DNA of 64,000 nucleotides from assembly GCA_963753615.1 (NCBI GenBank), contig CAVWCW010000003.1:186001-250000 (forward strand), in the 5' to 3' direction. Source of the DNA: CAVWCW01 sp963753615. Lineage in GTDB: Bacteria > Pseudomonadota > Gammaproteobacteria > Chromatiales > Chromatiaceae. The position numbers and the translations under genes are program-made. Below, in pieces: positions 1 through 9,107 of this stretch (position 1 is its first letter; every line of letters starts with the position of its first letter). The notes below the pieces were generated by a model. That model searched no databases. It was not told where the DNA came from and saw only the letters and a program-made list of their open reading frames with translations.

Positions 1-2
1 GG

Positions 3-935
3 CTGTCGGTCACCGACCGCTGCGACTTCCGCTGCCACTACTGCATTCCCAAGGGCTACCGGGACTTCACTCCGCCGGACACCTGGCTCAGCTTCGACGA
101 GACGGAACGACTGGTGCGCCTGTTCCTGGAGTTGGGGGTGCGTAAGGTGCGCCTTACCGGCGGCGAACCCCTGACCCGGCGCGGGGTGCCTGATCTCGCT
201 CGGCGTCTGGGTGCTTTGCCGGGCCTGGACGACCTGTCGCTGAGTACCAACGCCTCCCAGTTGGCGCGCCATGCCGAGACCCTGAAGCAGGCCGGGGTGG
301 CGCGCATCAACGTCAGCCTCGACTCGCTGGACGCGGAGCGTTTCCGCGAGATCACCGGTGGGGATCTCAACAAGGTGCTGGAAGGGCTGATGGCGGCCAA
401 GGAAGCCGGGTTTGACCCGATCAAGATCAATATGGTGGTGATGCAGGACGCCAACCGGGACGAAATCGGCGATATGGTGGCGTTCTGTATCGAGCATGGT
501 TTCACCCTGCGGCTGATCGAAACCATGCCGGTGGGCGAAACCGGCTGCCGCGCCACCCAGCGCTATGTCAGTCTGGACGAGGTGCGGCGAGATCTCGAGG
601 CCCGCTTCGAACTGGAGCCGGCGGCCATGGTGGGAAGCGGTCCGGCCCGATATGTGCGGGTCAAGGGCACCGACCTGCGCATCGGTTTCATCACTCCCAT
701 GTCTCAGCACTTTTGCGAGACCTGCAATCGGGTGCGCCTTTCCGTGGAAGGCACCCTGTTTCTCTGCCTGGGGCAAGAAGACCGCTTGGAACTGCGTCCA
801 CTGCTGCGCCAGGGGCTCGACGATGCGGCGATCAAGGCCGCCATCGTCGAGGCCATCGGGCGTAAACCGGAGCGCCATGAGTTTGTCGAGAACCCCGGCC
901 AGGTGGTGCGCATCATGGCCTTGACCGGCGGCTGA
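3..935 (+). CDS. moaA: GTP 3',8-cyclase (molybdenum cofactor biosynthesis), 5' end outside window
   Basis: Radical SAM enzyme that, with MoaC, converts GTP to cyclic pyranopterin monophosphate, the first step of molybdopterin synthesis. The window opens inside the gene. The radical-SAM cluster motif CX3CX2C (visible residues 7, 11 and 14) lies a few residues from the left edge, followed by the TGGEPL glycine motif. The second 4Fe-4S cluster, specific to MoaA, is seen as CX2CX13C near visible residues 235-252. About 310 residues are present of the usual 330 or so, so only a short N-terminal piece is missing. The protein ends in the usual GG (residues TGG, then stop). It is followed 36 bases later by an unrelated exporter gene. 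Confidence 0.95.
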   Translation: MSVTDRCDFRCHYCIPKGYRDFTPPDTWLSFDETERLVRLFLELGVRKVRLTGGEPLTRRGVPDLARRLGALPGLDDLSLSTNASQLARHAETLKQAGVARINVSLDSLDAERFREITGGDLNKVLEGLMAAKEAGFDPIKINMVVMQDANRDEIGDMVAFCIEHGFTLRLIETMPVGETGCRATQRYVSLDEVRRDLEARFELEPAAMVGSGPARYVRVKGTDLRIGFITPMSQHFCETCNRVRLSVEGTLFLCLGQEDRLELRPLLRQGLDDAAIKAAIVEAIGRKPERHEFVENPGQVVRIMALTGG

Positions 936-971
936 CCCGCGGCTCTCCGGGAGGAGGCCCCAGGAAGGGGT

Positions 972-3278
972 ATGCAGGAGCAGGTATTTCGGCGTCTTTT
1001 GCTCCTGCGGGGCTGGGTGGTGGTCGGCTGCTTGCTGTCGGTGGCCTGGCTGGGGGCCGGTCTGCCGCGGCTGGTGTTCGACAACGACTACCGCATGTTC
1101 TTCAGCCCGGAGAACCCTCAGCTCCAGGCCTTCGAGGCGCTGCAGAACACCTATACCAAGAACGACAACCTGCTGTTTGTTCTGGTGCCGCGCAGCGGGC
1201 AGGTGTTCAGCCGCGACAGCCTGGCGGCGGTGGAGGCCCTTACCGAGCAGGCTTGGAGCATCCCGTACTCGCTGCGGGTCGATTCCCTGACGAATTTCCA
1301 GCACAGCTATGCCGAGGGCGACGATCTGATCGTCGAACCGCTGGTAGAGGCTGCCGCCGGGCTCACCGACGCCGAGCTGGAACGGGTTCGCCCCATCGCC
1401 CTGGCCGAGCCCCTGCTGCGGGACCGCCTGATTGCCCCTGACGGGGCGGTGACCGGGGTCAATGTCATCGTCGAACTGCCCGGCGAGCGCATGGACGAGG
1501 TGCCCCAGGTAGCCGCTTCCGCACGAGAACTGGCAGCGCGCATGGAGCAGGCCTTCCCCGAGGTGGAAATTCGCCTCACCGGCCTGCTGATCATGAATAA
1601 TGCCTTCCCGGAGGCCGCCCGGGCGGACATGCAGACCCTGTATCCCTTGATGTTCGCAGTGGTGCTGGTCACCCTGGCACTGCTGCTACGGTCCCTCTCC
1701 GCCACTCTGGCAACCCTGCTGGTGGTGATCCTGATGGTGGTGGCCACCCTGGGGGCCGCGGGCTGGCTGGGGATTCGGCTGTCCCCGGCTACGGTGACTG
1801 TGCCGGTGATCCTGCTCACTCTGGGCATCGCCGACTGCGTGCATGTACTGGTCAATTTCCTGCACCGCCTGCGCGACGGGCTCGGCCGCCGCGACGCCAT
1901 GCTGGCGAGCCTGCGCATCAACCTCGAGCCGATCTTTCTCACCTCGCTGACGACGGCGATCGGGTTTCTCAGCCTCAACTTCAGCGAAGTGCCGCCGTTC
2001 CGAGACCTCGGCAATATGGCGGCCATCGGGGTGGGCCTGGCGTTTTTGTTGTCGATCAGCTTCCTGCCGGCGCTGATGATGTATCTGCCCCTGGGTACGC
2101 CCCGCGACGATTCCCCCGGCAATTCGGCCATGCTGCGTCTGGCGGAATGGGTGATCGGCCGCCGCCGAATCCTGCTCTGGGGCATGGGGGGGCTAGCGCT
2201 GCTGCTGATTGCCCAGATCCCGCGCAACGAGCTCAATGACGAGTTCGTCAAGTACTTCGACCAAAGCTTCGAATTTCGCCGCGACACCGACTTCACCACC
2301 GAGCATCTGACCGGTATTTACCGGGTGGAGTATTCGTTTCCCTCCGGGGAGCCCGGCGGCATCAACGAGCCCGCCTATCTGCAGCGCCTGGAGGCCTTTG
2401 CCAGCTGGTACCGGGTCCAGCCGGAAGTGCTGCACGTCAGTGCGCTGACCGACATCGTCAAACGCCTCAACCGCAACCTGCACGGCGACGATCCGGTCTG
2501 GTACCGGCTGCCCGAGAGCCGGGAACTGGCAGCCCAGTATCTGTTGTTGTACGAGCTGTCGCTGCCCTTCGGCCTCTCGCTCACCGATCAGATCGACGTC
2601 GCGCGTTCAGCGACCCGGGTCAGCGTGATTCTGCGGAATCTGACCACGAACCAGATGCTGGACCTGGAGGCCCGGGCCCAGGATTGGCTGCGGGCTAATC
2701 TGCCCCCTGGGCTGGCCGCCGAGGGCTCCAGCGCGGCGGTGATCTTCGCCCATATCGGCGCGCGCAACATCCGCGCCATGCTGAAAGGGGCCTTCTTCGC
2801 CATGTTGCTGATCTCGGCGGTGCTGGTGGTCGCGCTCCGCTCCCTTCGCATCGGCCTGCTCAGTATGTTGCCCAATCTGGTACCCCTGGCCATGGCCTTT
2901 GGCCTCTGGGGAATGCTGGTGGGTCAGGTGGGGCTCGCCCTGTCGGTCGTTACCGGCATGACCCTGGGCATCGTGGTGGACGATACCGTACACTTTCTCA
3001 GCAAATACCTGCGCGCCCGGCGTGAGCAGGGCAAGTCGGTAGCGGACGCACTGCGCCACGCCTTTTCGACCGTCGGGACCGCGCTCTGGGTCACCTCCCT
3101 GGTGCTGGTGCTCGGGTTTCTGGTGTTGGCGCTGTCCAATTTCGAGCTCAATGCGGGCATGGGGCTGCTCACCGCGCTTACCATCGCCCTGGCCTTGGCG
3201 GCGGACTTCCTGCTTCTGCCGGCCCTGCTGCTGCAATTTGGAGGCAAGAATGAAGAAACTACCGGTCCTGCTGCTTAG
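972..3278 (+). CDS. RND superfamily (MMPL-type) exporter
   Basis: Inner-membrane transporter of 768 residues with the two-fold RND/MMPL layout: an N-terminal membrane helix, a periplasmic domain, a block of helices around residues 225-375, a second periplasmic domain and a second block around 605-755. The second block keeps the acidic pair in a GIVVDDTVHF motif typical of proton relay in RND proteins; the first block has GIADCVHV. The stop overlaps the start of the next gene by 29 bases, and a beta-barrel gene follows, so the three probably form one unit. Related MMPL proteins move lipids or other hydrophobic molecules; the substrate here cannot be read from sequence. The fold is secure, the cargo is not. 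Confidence 0.88.
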   Translation: MQEQVFRRLLLLRGWVVVGCLLSVAWLGAGLPRLVFDNDYRMFFSPENPQLQAFEALQNTYTKNDNLLFVLVPRSGQVFSRDSLAAVEALTEQAWSIPYSLRVDSLTNFQHSYAEGDDLIVEPLVEAAAGLTDAELERVRPIALAEPLLRDRLIAPDGAVTGVNVIVELPGERMDEVPQVAASARELAARMEQAFPEVEIRLTGLLIMNNAFPEAARADMQTLYPLMFAVVLVTLALLLRSLSATLATLLVVILMVVATLGAAGWLGIRLSPATVTVPVILLTLGIADCVHVLVNFLHRLRDGLGRRDAMLASLRINLEPIFLTSLTTAIGFLSLNFSEVPPFRDLGNMAAIGVGLAFLLSISFLPALMMYLPLGTPRDDSPGNSAMLRLAEWVIGRRRILLWGMGGLALLLIAQIPRNELNDEFVKYFDQSFEFRRDTDFTTEHLTGIYRVEYSFPSGEPGGINEPAYLQRLEAFASWYRVQPEVLHVSALTDIVKRLNRNLHGDDPVWYRLPESRELAAQYLLLYELSLPFGLSLTDQIDVARSATRVSVILRNLTTNQMLDLEARAQDWLRANLPPGLAAEGSSAAVIFAHIGARNIRAMLKGAFFAMLLISAVLVVALRSLRIGLLSMLPNLVPLAMAFGLWGMLVGQVGLALSVVTGMTLGIVVDDTVHFLSKYLRARREQGKSVADALRHAFSTVGTALWVTSLVLVLGFLVLALSNFELNAGMGLLTALTIALALAADFLLLPALLLQFGGKNEETTGPAA

Positions 3279-4026
3279 CCTGCTGAGCTGGGCGGTGTGT
3301 GCCCAGACCCCCGAGCAAATGGGCCTGGAGATCGCCCTGGAGGCGGACCGCCGGGATCAGGGCTTCGCCGACTACCAGGCCGATATGCGTATGCTGCTGC
3401 GCAACCGTCAGGGCGACGAGAGCGAGCGCTTTATGCGGATTCGGGTGCTGGAGGTGGCGGACGACGGCGACAAGTCGCTGATCGTGTTCGACCGGCCGCG
3501 CGACGTCAAGGGTACCGCCCTGTTGACCTTTGCCCACAAGACCGGGACCGACGATCAATGGCTCTATCTGCCGGCGCTCAAGCGGGTCAAGCGCATCGCG
3601 GCCCGCAACAAGTCGGGTCCCTTCGTCGGCAGCGAATTTGCCTACGAGGATCTGGCTTCCCAGGAAGTGGAGAAATACACCTACAAGTATCTGCGCGACG
3701 AAACCCTGGGCGGCCAGCCGGCCTTCCTCATCGAGCGCTACCCGGTAGACCCTTATTCCGGCTACCGGCGCCAGCAGGTATGGATAGACCAGGCCGAATA
3801 CCGGGTCCAGAAGGTGGAGTTCTACGACCGCAAGGACAGTCTGCTCAAGACTCTGCTGTTTCGCGGCTACCAGCAGTACCTGGAACGCTACTGGCGCGCC
3901 GATGAAATGCACATGGAGAACCACCAGACCGGCAAGACCACGCTGCTGAGCTGGCAGGACTACCGCTTTCAGACCGGCCTGGACGATTCCGATTTCAATC
4001 GCAACAGCCTGAAGCGGGCAAAGTAG
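3250..4026 (+). CDS. Periplasmic LolA-like outer-membrane lipoprotein-sorting family protein
   Basis: Protein of 258 residues with a clean signal peptide ending around VCAQ. The body has the repeated long strands of the LolA/LppX-like half-barrel fold, with motifs such as DQWLYLPALKRVKRI and SEFAYEDL that recur in the family often labelled outer membrane lipoprotein-sorting protein. An upstream in-frame extension is open, but the ATG chosen here gives the signal peptide and overlaps the exporter gene, as is usual for coupled genes. By analogy with LolA it would carry a hydrophobic ligand through the periplasm between the exporter upstream and the barrel downstream. That role is inference; true LolA is encoded elsewhere in most genomes. 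Confidence 0.8.
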   Translation: MKKLPVLLLSLLSWAVCAQTPEQMGLEIALEADRRDQGFADYQADMRMLLRNRQGDESERFMRIRVLEVADDGDKSLIVFDRPRDVKGTALLTFAHKTGTDDQWLYLPALKRVKRIAARNKSGPFVGSEFAYEDLASQEVEKYTYKYLRDETLGGQPAFLIERYPVDPYSGYRRQQVWIDQAEYRVQKVEFYDRKDSLLKTLLFRGYQQYLERYWRADEMHMENHQTGKTTLLSWQDYRFQTGLDDSDFNRNSLKRAK

Positions 4027-4030
4027 CCCC

Positions 4031-5212
4031 ATGTGCCGGGCCCTCCTGCTGCTGGCCCTGGCCCTGGTGCCCCTGGCCGGGCGAGGCGGGGAGTGGAGCG
4101 GTTATCTGGCCGGCCAGCTGCGCTGGTTTCCCCGGACCAACCCGCCGGTTTACTGGCACACCGACCTGTCTCTGGCCGTCGAGCCCGAGTACTACCATGC
4201 CTGGGACGACGGCAACCAGAGCCTGACCTTTCGCCCCTTCCTGCGCCTCGACCAGCGCGATCCCAGCCGTACCCACGCCGACCTGCGCGAGCTGCTGTGG
4301 ATCCGGGCCGGCGACGGCTGGGAGCTTCGGGCCGGGGTGGGCAAGGAGTTCTGGGGCGTGACCGAGTCGGTGCACCTGGTGGACATCATCAACCAGACCG
4401 ACCTGGTGGAAAACCCGGACGGCGAGCAGAAGCTTGGTCAACCCATGATCAAACTGTCCCTGGAGCGCGGCTGGGGGATCTGGGACCTGTTTCTGTTGCC
4501 GGGCTTCCGTGAGCGCACCTACCCCGGCAGCAAGGGCCGCTTGGGCCCGCGTCCCACGGTGGACACCGGCGCGGCGATCTACGAATCCGGGGCCGGTGGT
4601 CGGCGCACCGATCTGGCGCTGCGCTGGTCCCACAGCCTGGGCGACTACGACCTGGGGCTGGCCTGGTTCCACGGCACCAGCCGCGAGCCCTGTCTGCTGC
4701 CTCGGCTCGGCCCCGGCGGCGAGGCTTCCCTGATCCCGTTGTACGAGGTCATCGACCAGTTCAGCCTCGATGCCCAGCTCACCCGCGGCGAATGGCTGTG
4801 GAAACTGGAGGCCTTTCACCGCAGCGGCCAAGGCAATCCCTTCGCCGCCGCCGCCGGCGGTTTCGAGTATACGCGGGTGGGGGTCTTCGAGACCCGGGCC
4901 GACCTCGGCCTGCTGCTGGAGTATCTCTGGGACCAGCGCGGGGACGAGAGCCTGACAGCGTTCCAGGACGATCTGTTCCTGGGCCTGCGCTGGACCTTCA
5001 ACGACAGCCAGAACAGCAACCTGCTGGCCGGTGTGGTCCTGGACCGCGGCAGCGATGCCCGAATCTTCAGCGTCGAGGCCGAGCGACGTCTTGGCGACGC
5101 CTGGACACTGGGCCTGCAGGCCCGCATTTGGAGCCGCATCCCGCCTCTCGATCCCCTGGCCGGGTTGGCCGACGACGATTACCTGGAGCTGACGCTCTCG
5201 CGTTGGTTCTAG
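4031..5212 (+). CDS. Predicted outer-membrane beta-barrel protein
   Basis: Protein of 393 residues beginning with a short hydrophobic signal sequence (residues 1-18) and ending in an aromatic residue (RWF), the usual signal for barrel assembly. The mature part alternates polar and hydrophobic residues in many short strands rich in W, Y, L and R, with no membrane helix. It starts four bases after the LolA-like gene and shares its orientation, completing an inner membrane-periplasm-outer membrane set. I do not recognise a named family with certainty. An outer-membrane receptor or channel for the molecule handled by the two upstream proteins is the natural inference. Confidence 0.7.
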   Translation: MCRALLLLALALVPLAGRGGEWSGYLAGQLRWFPRTNPPVYWHTDLSLAVEPEYYHAWDDGNQSLTFRPFLRLDQRDPSRTHADLRELLWIRAGDGWELRAGVGKEFWGVTESVHLVDIINQTDLVENPDGEQKLGQPMIKLSLERGWGIWDLFLLPGFRERTYPGSKGRLGPRPTVDTGAAIYESGAGGRRTDLALRWSHSLGDYDLGLAWFHGTSREPCLLPRLGPGGEASLIPLYEVIDQFSLDAQLTRGEWLWKLEAFHRSGQGNPFAAAAGGFEYTRVGVFETRADLGLLLEYLWDQRGDESLTAFQDDLFLGLRWTFNDSQNSNLLAGVVLDRGSDARIFSVEAERRLGDAWTLGLQARIWSRIPPLDPLAGLADDDYLELTLSRWF

Positions 5213-5215
5213 ACA

Positions 5216-5480
5216 GGATACTTCACCAGGTATCGCCTCCCTGGCGCGGGGTCTGTGCGGCTGGACGCCGCTGCGGAGCGAAACCGATAACCGTAGCCGC
5301 CGGTGCCGGTTGAGAGAACAGCAAGCCCATGCGCGTAGGAACCAGCCAGGGGTGCGATAACCAGGCGGCTCTATACAGATTGTTTCGCTGCAGACGCCTC
5401 CCGGGTCCTGTTCAAAGTCTCGAATTTCCAGTCGCTTTTGCGCAGCCGCCTGGCTTCCTGGCGGGATATCCGAGCTAGGC
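5216..5480 (+). repeat. Dispersed MITE-like repeat, copy 1 (degenerate)
   Basis: About 260 bases of non-coding DNA that match, in inverted orientation, the element at 47125-47375. Shared stretches include TTCACCAGG near the left end, GGAGCGAAACCGATA, GGAACCAGCCAGGGGTGCGA and CGAATTTCCAGTCGCTT. The terminal inverted repeats that are crisp in the other copy are worn here, so this looks like an older copy. It fills the space between the barrel gene and the DsrE-like gene; I see no gene in it. Confidence 0.8.
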
Positions 5481-5520
5481 GCGTGGGGCGGCGTTGATGT
5501 AGAAGCGCCTTTAACTCGCG

Positions 5521-6033
5521 CTAGCGGATCTCATCCACGCTGAACTGCTTCTCGAACACCTGGGGCAGAACAAAGGAGTAGCCCTGCTGCTGCCAATGGG
5601 CCAGCTCGGCCATGGCCGAGGGCACTACCTCGATAAACTCGTGGAAGTCTTCGGTCTTGTAGCCGAAGTCGGTGGCCGCCAGGGAGCAGACCCGAAATTT
5701 CACCCCCAGACTGGCGTAGTAGCGCATGCGCTCGACCGCGTCTTTATACTTTTCGTAGTTGTGCTTGACGGTTGTGACCACCTCGGTGCCGTGGATCACC
5801 ACTACGATATCGAAGAACTCAGGGGCCTGATTGTAGGGTTCGTCCATCAGGGGGTTCATCAGGGAGCGCAACCAGAACAGGGCGGTGTTGATCTTTTCCG
5901 GGCGGTCGAAATAGAACTCGAACACCACCTTCTGTTCGCCGTAGGGGGTGTAGACGAACTCGGCTTGCTCCTCGGCGCTCGCCGGCATGGCCAAAAGGCC
6001 CAGGAGCAGCAAGGACGGCAGGCGCATGCGCAT
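5521..6033 (-). CDS. Periplasmic DsrE/DsrF-like protein
   Basis: Protein of 170 residues with a signal peptide (MRMRLPSLLLLGLLAMPASA). The mature part shows the DsrE-like alpha/beta pattern: a strand leading into EFFDIVVVIHGTEV, a helix, then MRYYASLGVKFRVCSLAATDFG, where the single cysteine sits in the position used in many DsrE/TusD proteins. Members of the family bind or transfer sulfur, or are simply structural homologues. A secreted version beside other sulfur-oxidation traits fits a periplasmic sulfur role, but this is inference. The gene lies 7 bases downstream of a second small exported protein and is probably co-transcribed with it. Confidence 0.75.
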   Translation of the reverse strand: MRMRLPSLLLLGLLAMPASAEEQAEFVYTPYGEQKVVFEFYFDRPEKINTALFWLRSLMNPLMDEPYNQAPEFFDIVVVIHGTEVVTTVKHNYEKYKDAVERMRYYASLGVKFRVCSLAATDFGYKTEDFHEFIEVVPSAMAELAHWQQQGYSFVLPQVFEKQFSVDEIR

Positions 6034-6040
6034 GCGGGCG

Positions 6041-6307
6041 TCAGCGGTTGCCTACCGAGGTCAACACCAGCTCGTGTTCGAAGTAGACGGTGTAGTCCGG
6101 GTAGACCCAGCGGGTGATGGGCGGCTCGCCGACCGGGGTCATCCGCGCTTGGGGCTCTCCGTGGCGCTGCAACACCCGGCCCATGGACATGCCGTTGTAA
6201 GGACTGCCCGCCGGCGCGGGGCCGATGCCGCGGGTCTCCATTGTCTCGGCACCGGCCGTTGTCGAAAGCAGAACGACAGCCGAAAGCCAAGCGGTTGATT
6301 TGTTCAT
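6041..6307 (-). CDS. Small exported protein, conserved hypothetical (BamE/SmpA-like pattern)
   Basis: Protein of 88 residues with a signal peptide ending near TAGA. The mature half contains a GMSMGRVLQRHGEP segment and a WVYPDYTVYFEHELV strand pair. This resembles the helix-helix-sheet arrangement of SmpA/BamE-type small envelope proteins, in which a G.S...V...FG-P motif precedes an aromatic strand. The ATG chosen has an AAGGGA ribosome site eight bases upstream; another in-frame ATG nine bases earlier is possible. It precedes the DsrE-like gene in the same orientation, 7 bases apart. Function unknown. Confidence 0.65.
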   Translation of the reverse strand: MNKSTAWLSAVVLLSTTAGAETMETRGIGPAPAGSPYNGMSMGRVLQRHGEPQARMTPVGEPPITRWVYPDYTVYFEHELVLTSVGNR

Positions 6308-6454
6308 CGAATCCATCCCTTTGTTGCCGGTTGCTTTGCTCAGAATAATAGCACGACTGCGGGCGGCAATAGGTGAGCCGGTTTGTGCTTTACCGGCGCC
6401 GCGGGTATGCTTTGCGCCTCGCGCCTTGGCGCCCAACCTGCGGCCGGATCGCGG

Positions 6455-7704
6455 ATGTACAGACCCTTCGAGCTCTTTGTCGGCTTGCGCTACACCCGGG
6501 CCAAGCGGCGCAATCACTTCATCTCTTTCATCTCCCTGATTTCCATGCTCGGCATCATGCTCGGCATCGTTGCGCTGGTGGCGGTGCTGTCGGTGATGAA
6601 CGGCTTCCACAAAGAAGTGCGCGAGCGCATCCTCGGCATGGCCTCCCACGCCACCGTCTCCGGCGCCGAGGGTCGCCTCGACGACTGGCAGGGCGCCCTG
6701 GAGTTGGCTTCGACCCATCCCCGGGTGGTGGGGGCCGCCCCCTACGTCGAAGGCCAGGCAATGCTGGTCAACGGCCAGCAGGTAAGCGGGGCGGTGTTGC
6801 GCGGGGTATTGACCGGAGCAGGAGGGCCAGGTTTCGGAGGTGGTGGGGGCGATGAAACAGGGGCGGCTGGCGGATCTGGTGCCGGGGGAGTTCGGCATTA
6901 TCCTCGGCCGTGAACTGGCGCTGGTGCTGGGGCTGCGAGTGGGCGACAAGGTGACCCTGGTCACCCCTCGGATCACCACCACACCGGCCGGTATGATGCC
7001 GCGCCTCAAGCGCTTTACCGTGCGCGGCATCTTCGAGGTCGGCATGGGCGAATACGACCGCAGCGTGGCCCTGTTGCACCTTGAGGATGCGGCCCGCCTG
7101 TTGCGGCTCGGCGACGGCGTGACCGGCGTGCGGCTGAAGCTCGACGACATGTTTCTGGCCCCCGAGGTGGCACGCGAGATCGCCCGCGAGTTGCCGGGTT
7201 TCTACCGGGTCAGCGACTGGACCTGGCAGCACCGCAACTTCTTCAGCGCCCTGCGCACCGAAAAGCGCATGATGTCGATCATCCTGTTCCTCATCGTCGC
7301 GGTGGCCGCCTTCAATATCGTCTCCACCCTGGTGATGGTGGTCACCGACAAGCGCAGCGACATCGCCATTCTGCGCACCCTGGGGGCCTCGCCCCGCAGC
7401 ATCCTGATGGATGTTTATCATCCAGGGTGCCACCATCGGCCTGATCGGCACCCTGCTCGGGATCGTTGGCGGGGTGGCCCTGGCGCTGAATATCGAGGGG
7501 ATAGTGGCTTCGGTCGAGGGCTTGTTCGGCATCCAGTTTCTCGACCCGGACATCTACTACATCAGCAAGCTGCCCTCGGACCTGCACTGGGACGACGTCG
7601 GCCTGATCAGCGTCAGTGCCTTCGTGCTGACCCTTCTGGCGACCCTGTATCCGGCCTGGAAAGCGGCCCGGATCCAGCCGGCGGAGGCGCTGCGCTATGA
7701 ATGA
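6455..7704 (+). CDS. lolC: Lipoprotein-releasing ABC transporter, permease subunit (two frameshifts as given)
   Basis: Inner-membrane subunit of the LolCDE system that extracts outer-membrane lipoproteins and hands them to LolA. The start MYRPFELFVGLRYTRAKR is the family signature. It is followed by the first membrane helix, a periplasmic domain, and a C-terminal FtsX-type permease block ending in TLYPAWKAARIQPAEALRYE. As written, the reading frame breaks twice: one extra base at about 6812 (after VLRGVL) and one at about 7410 (before VFIIQGAT). Removing single bases restores a full family match on both sides, so sequence error is likelier than a true pseudogene. The stop overlaps the lolD start by 8 bases. 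No separate lolE is seen in the window. Confidence 0.9.
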
Positions 7705-8383
7705 CCGGCCGCTGGTGCTGGAGGCTCAGGGTCTGGACCGCACCTTCGTCGAGGGCGGCCTGCGTGTGGAAGTGCTGAAAGGGGTCGATCTGGCCGTGGC
7801 CCGAGGCGAGCGCATCGCCATCGTCGGGGCTTCCGGCTCAGGCAAGAGCACCTTGCTGCATTGCCTGGGTGGGTTGGACCGGCCCAGTGCCGGGCGGGTA
7901 CGGGTGGGCGGCCAAGACCTGTTCGCCCTCAACGAGACCCAGCGCGGCCAGTTGCGCAACCGGGCACTGGGCTTTGTGTACCAGTTTCACCACCTGCTGC
8001 CGGAGTTCAGCGCCTTGGAGAACGTGGCCATGCCGCTGCTGATCCGCGGCGAACCGGTGCCGCGGGCCCGGGAGCGGGCGGCGGATATCCTGCAACGAGT
8101 GGGTCTTGATCAGCGTCTGGCGCATAAACCGGGGGAGCTTTCCGGCGGCGAGCGCCAGCGTGCGGCCATGGCGCGGGCCCTGGTGACAGCTCCGGACTGC
8201 GTGCTCGCCGACGAGCCTACCGGCAATCTGGATTCCCAAACCGCGGCCCAAGTCTACGAGCTCATGCTGGAACTGAACCGGGAGTCGGGCACCAGCTTCG
8301 TGGTTGTGACCCACGACTCGGACCTGGCCGGGCGCATGCAGCGCACCCTGCGGCTCCTCGATGGGGTGCTTTGTGAAGACTAG
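7697..8383 (+). CDS. lolD: Lipoprotein-releasing ABC transporter, ATPase subunit
   Basis: ATPase of 228 residues that powers lipoprotein release at the inner membrane. It has Walker A GASGSGKST, the Q-loop region FVYQFHHLLPEF (the HHLLPEF stretch is typical of LolD), the ABC signature LSGGERQR, Walker B CVLADEPTGNLD and the switch histidine in VVTHDSD. It overlaps lolC and is intact. Length and motifs match the family closely. Paired with lolC, it feeds the lipoprotein pathway that depends on LolA. Confidence 0.96.
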   Translation: MNDRPLVLEAQGLDRTFVEGGLRVEVLKGVDLAVARGERIAIVGASGSGKSTLLHCLGGLDRPSAGRVRVGGQDLFALNETQRGQLRNRALGFVYQFHHLLPEFSALENVAMPLLIRGEPVPRARERAADILQRVGLDQRLAHKPGELSGGERQRAAMARALVTAPDCVLADEPTGNLDSQTAAQVYELMLELNRESGTSFVVVTHDSDLAGRMQRTLRLLDGVLCED

Positions 8384-8418
8384 GCGAGGCGGTAGCCCGT
8401 TTACGCCCGCCGTGGCGG

Positions 8419-8982
8419 CTAGGAGGGGGTTTCCGGCTCGGAGCGGGCGGCGCTCAGGGCCGCCCGGGCCCGGCGGAGGGCGCGCCGCTTTTTTAGTTCG
8501 CACACCAGGTGCCAGCGCCAGAGGCCGCGGATTGCGCCGTAGCTGAGCGCGGACAAGATGGTGCCGCAGATCAGACTGCCGAGCAGCATCGGCCACCAGA
8601 TCTCGCTCATCTCCGCGAGCAAGAAATTCACGTCCAGCTGGAATTCCAGATCCACCGGTTCCACGCCCAGGAGCCAGGCCCCGAGCCGGTAGGCGAAGTA
8701 GAACATGGGCGGGATGGTTATGGGATTGGTGACCCAGACCAGGGCCACCGACAGCGGCAGGTTGACCCGGACCAGGATGGCCAGCGCGGCCGCGAACAAC
8801 ATCTGGAACGGCAGCGGCACATAGGCCATGAACATGCCCACGGCGAAAGCCCCGGAGGCGGAGCGCCGGTTCAGGTGCCAGAGGTTCGGGTCGTGCAGCC
8901 GGTGGCCGAACACCTGCAATTGCGGGTGGCTGCGAATCCGGTGATGATCTGGCGTAATCTTTCTTATAAAGTGTTTGGGCAT
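8419..8982 (-). CDS. DUF2062 membrane protein
   Basis: Protein of 187 residues with the DUF2062 pattern: an N-terminal charged stretch, then FAVGMFMAYVPLPFQMLFAAALAILVR, a WVTNPITIPPMFYFAYRLG motif and a final membrane helix followed by a basic tail. The family is common in gammaproteobacteria, and its function is unknown. It lies alone on the minus strand, convergent with lolD and divergent from comEC. Confidence 0.85.
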   Translation of the reverse strand: MPKHFIRKITPDHHRIRSHPQLQVFGHRLHDPNLWHLNRRSASGAFAVGMFMAYVPLPFQMLFAAALAILVRVNLPLSVALVWVTNPITIPPMFYFAYRLGAWLLGVEPVDLEFQLDVNFLLAEMSEIWWPMLLGSLICGTILSALSYGAIRGLWRWHLVCELKKRRALRRARAALSAARSEPETPS

Positions 8983-9107
8983 CTACGGGTGAGCCCCAGG
9001 GTATCAGAGAGTAAATAACACGAATTCAGCCGTTTGAATAGCGGTCACAGGGAGATGGCCATGGCAGGGAATCCGCCCCCCAAGCCGGCAGCAGGGCGGC
9101 GGCCGGG

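Noticed and set aside
6800..7415. Programmed frameshifting in lolC
   Set aside because: There is no slippery heptamer at either site, and similar single-base shifts occur in many other genes here; sequence error explains them better.
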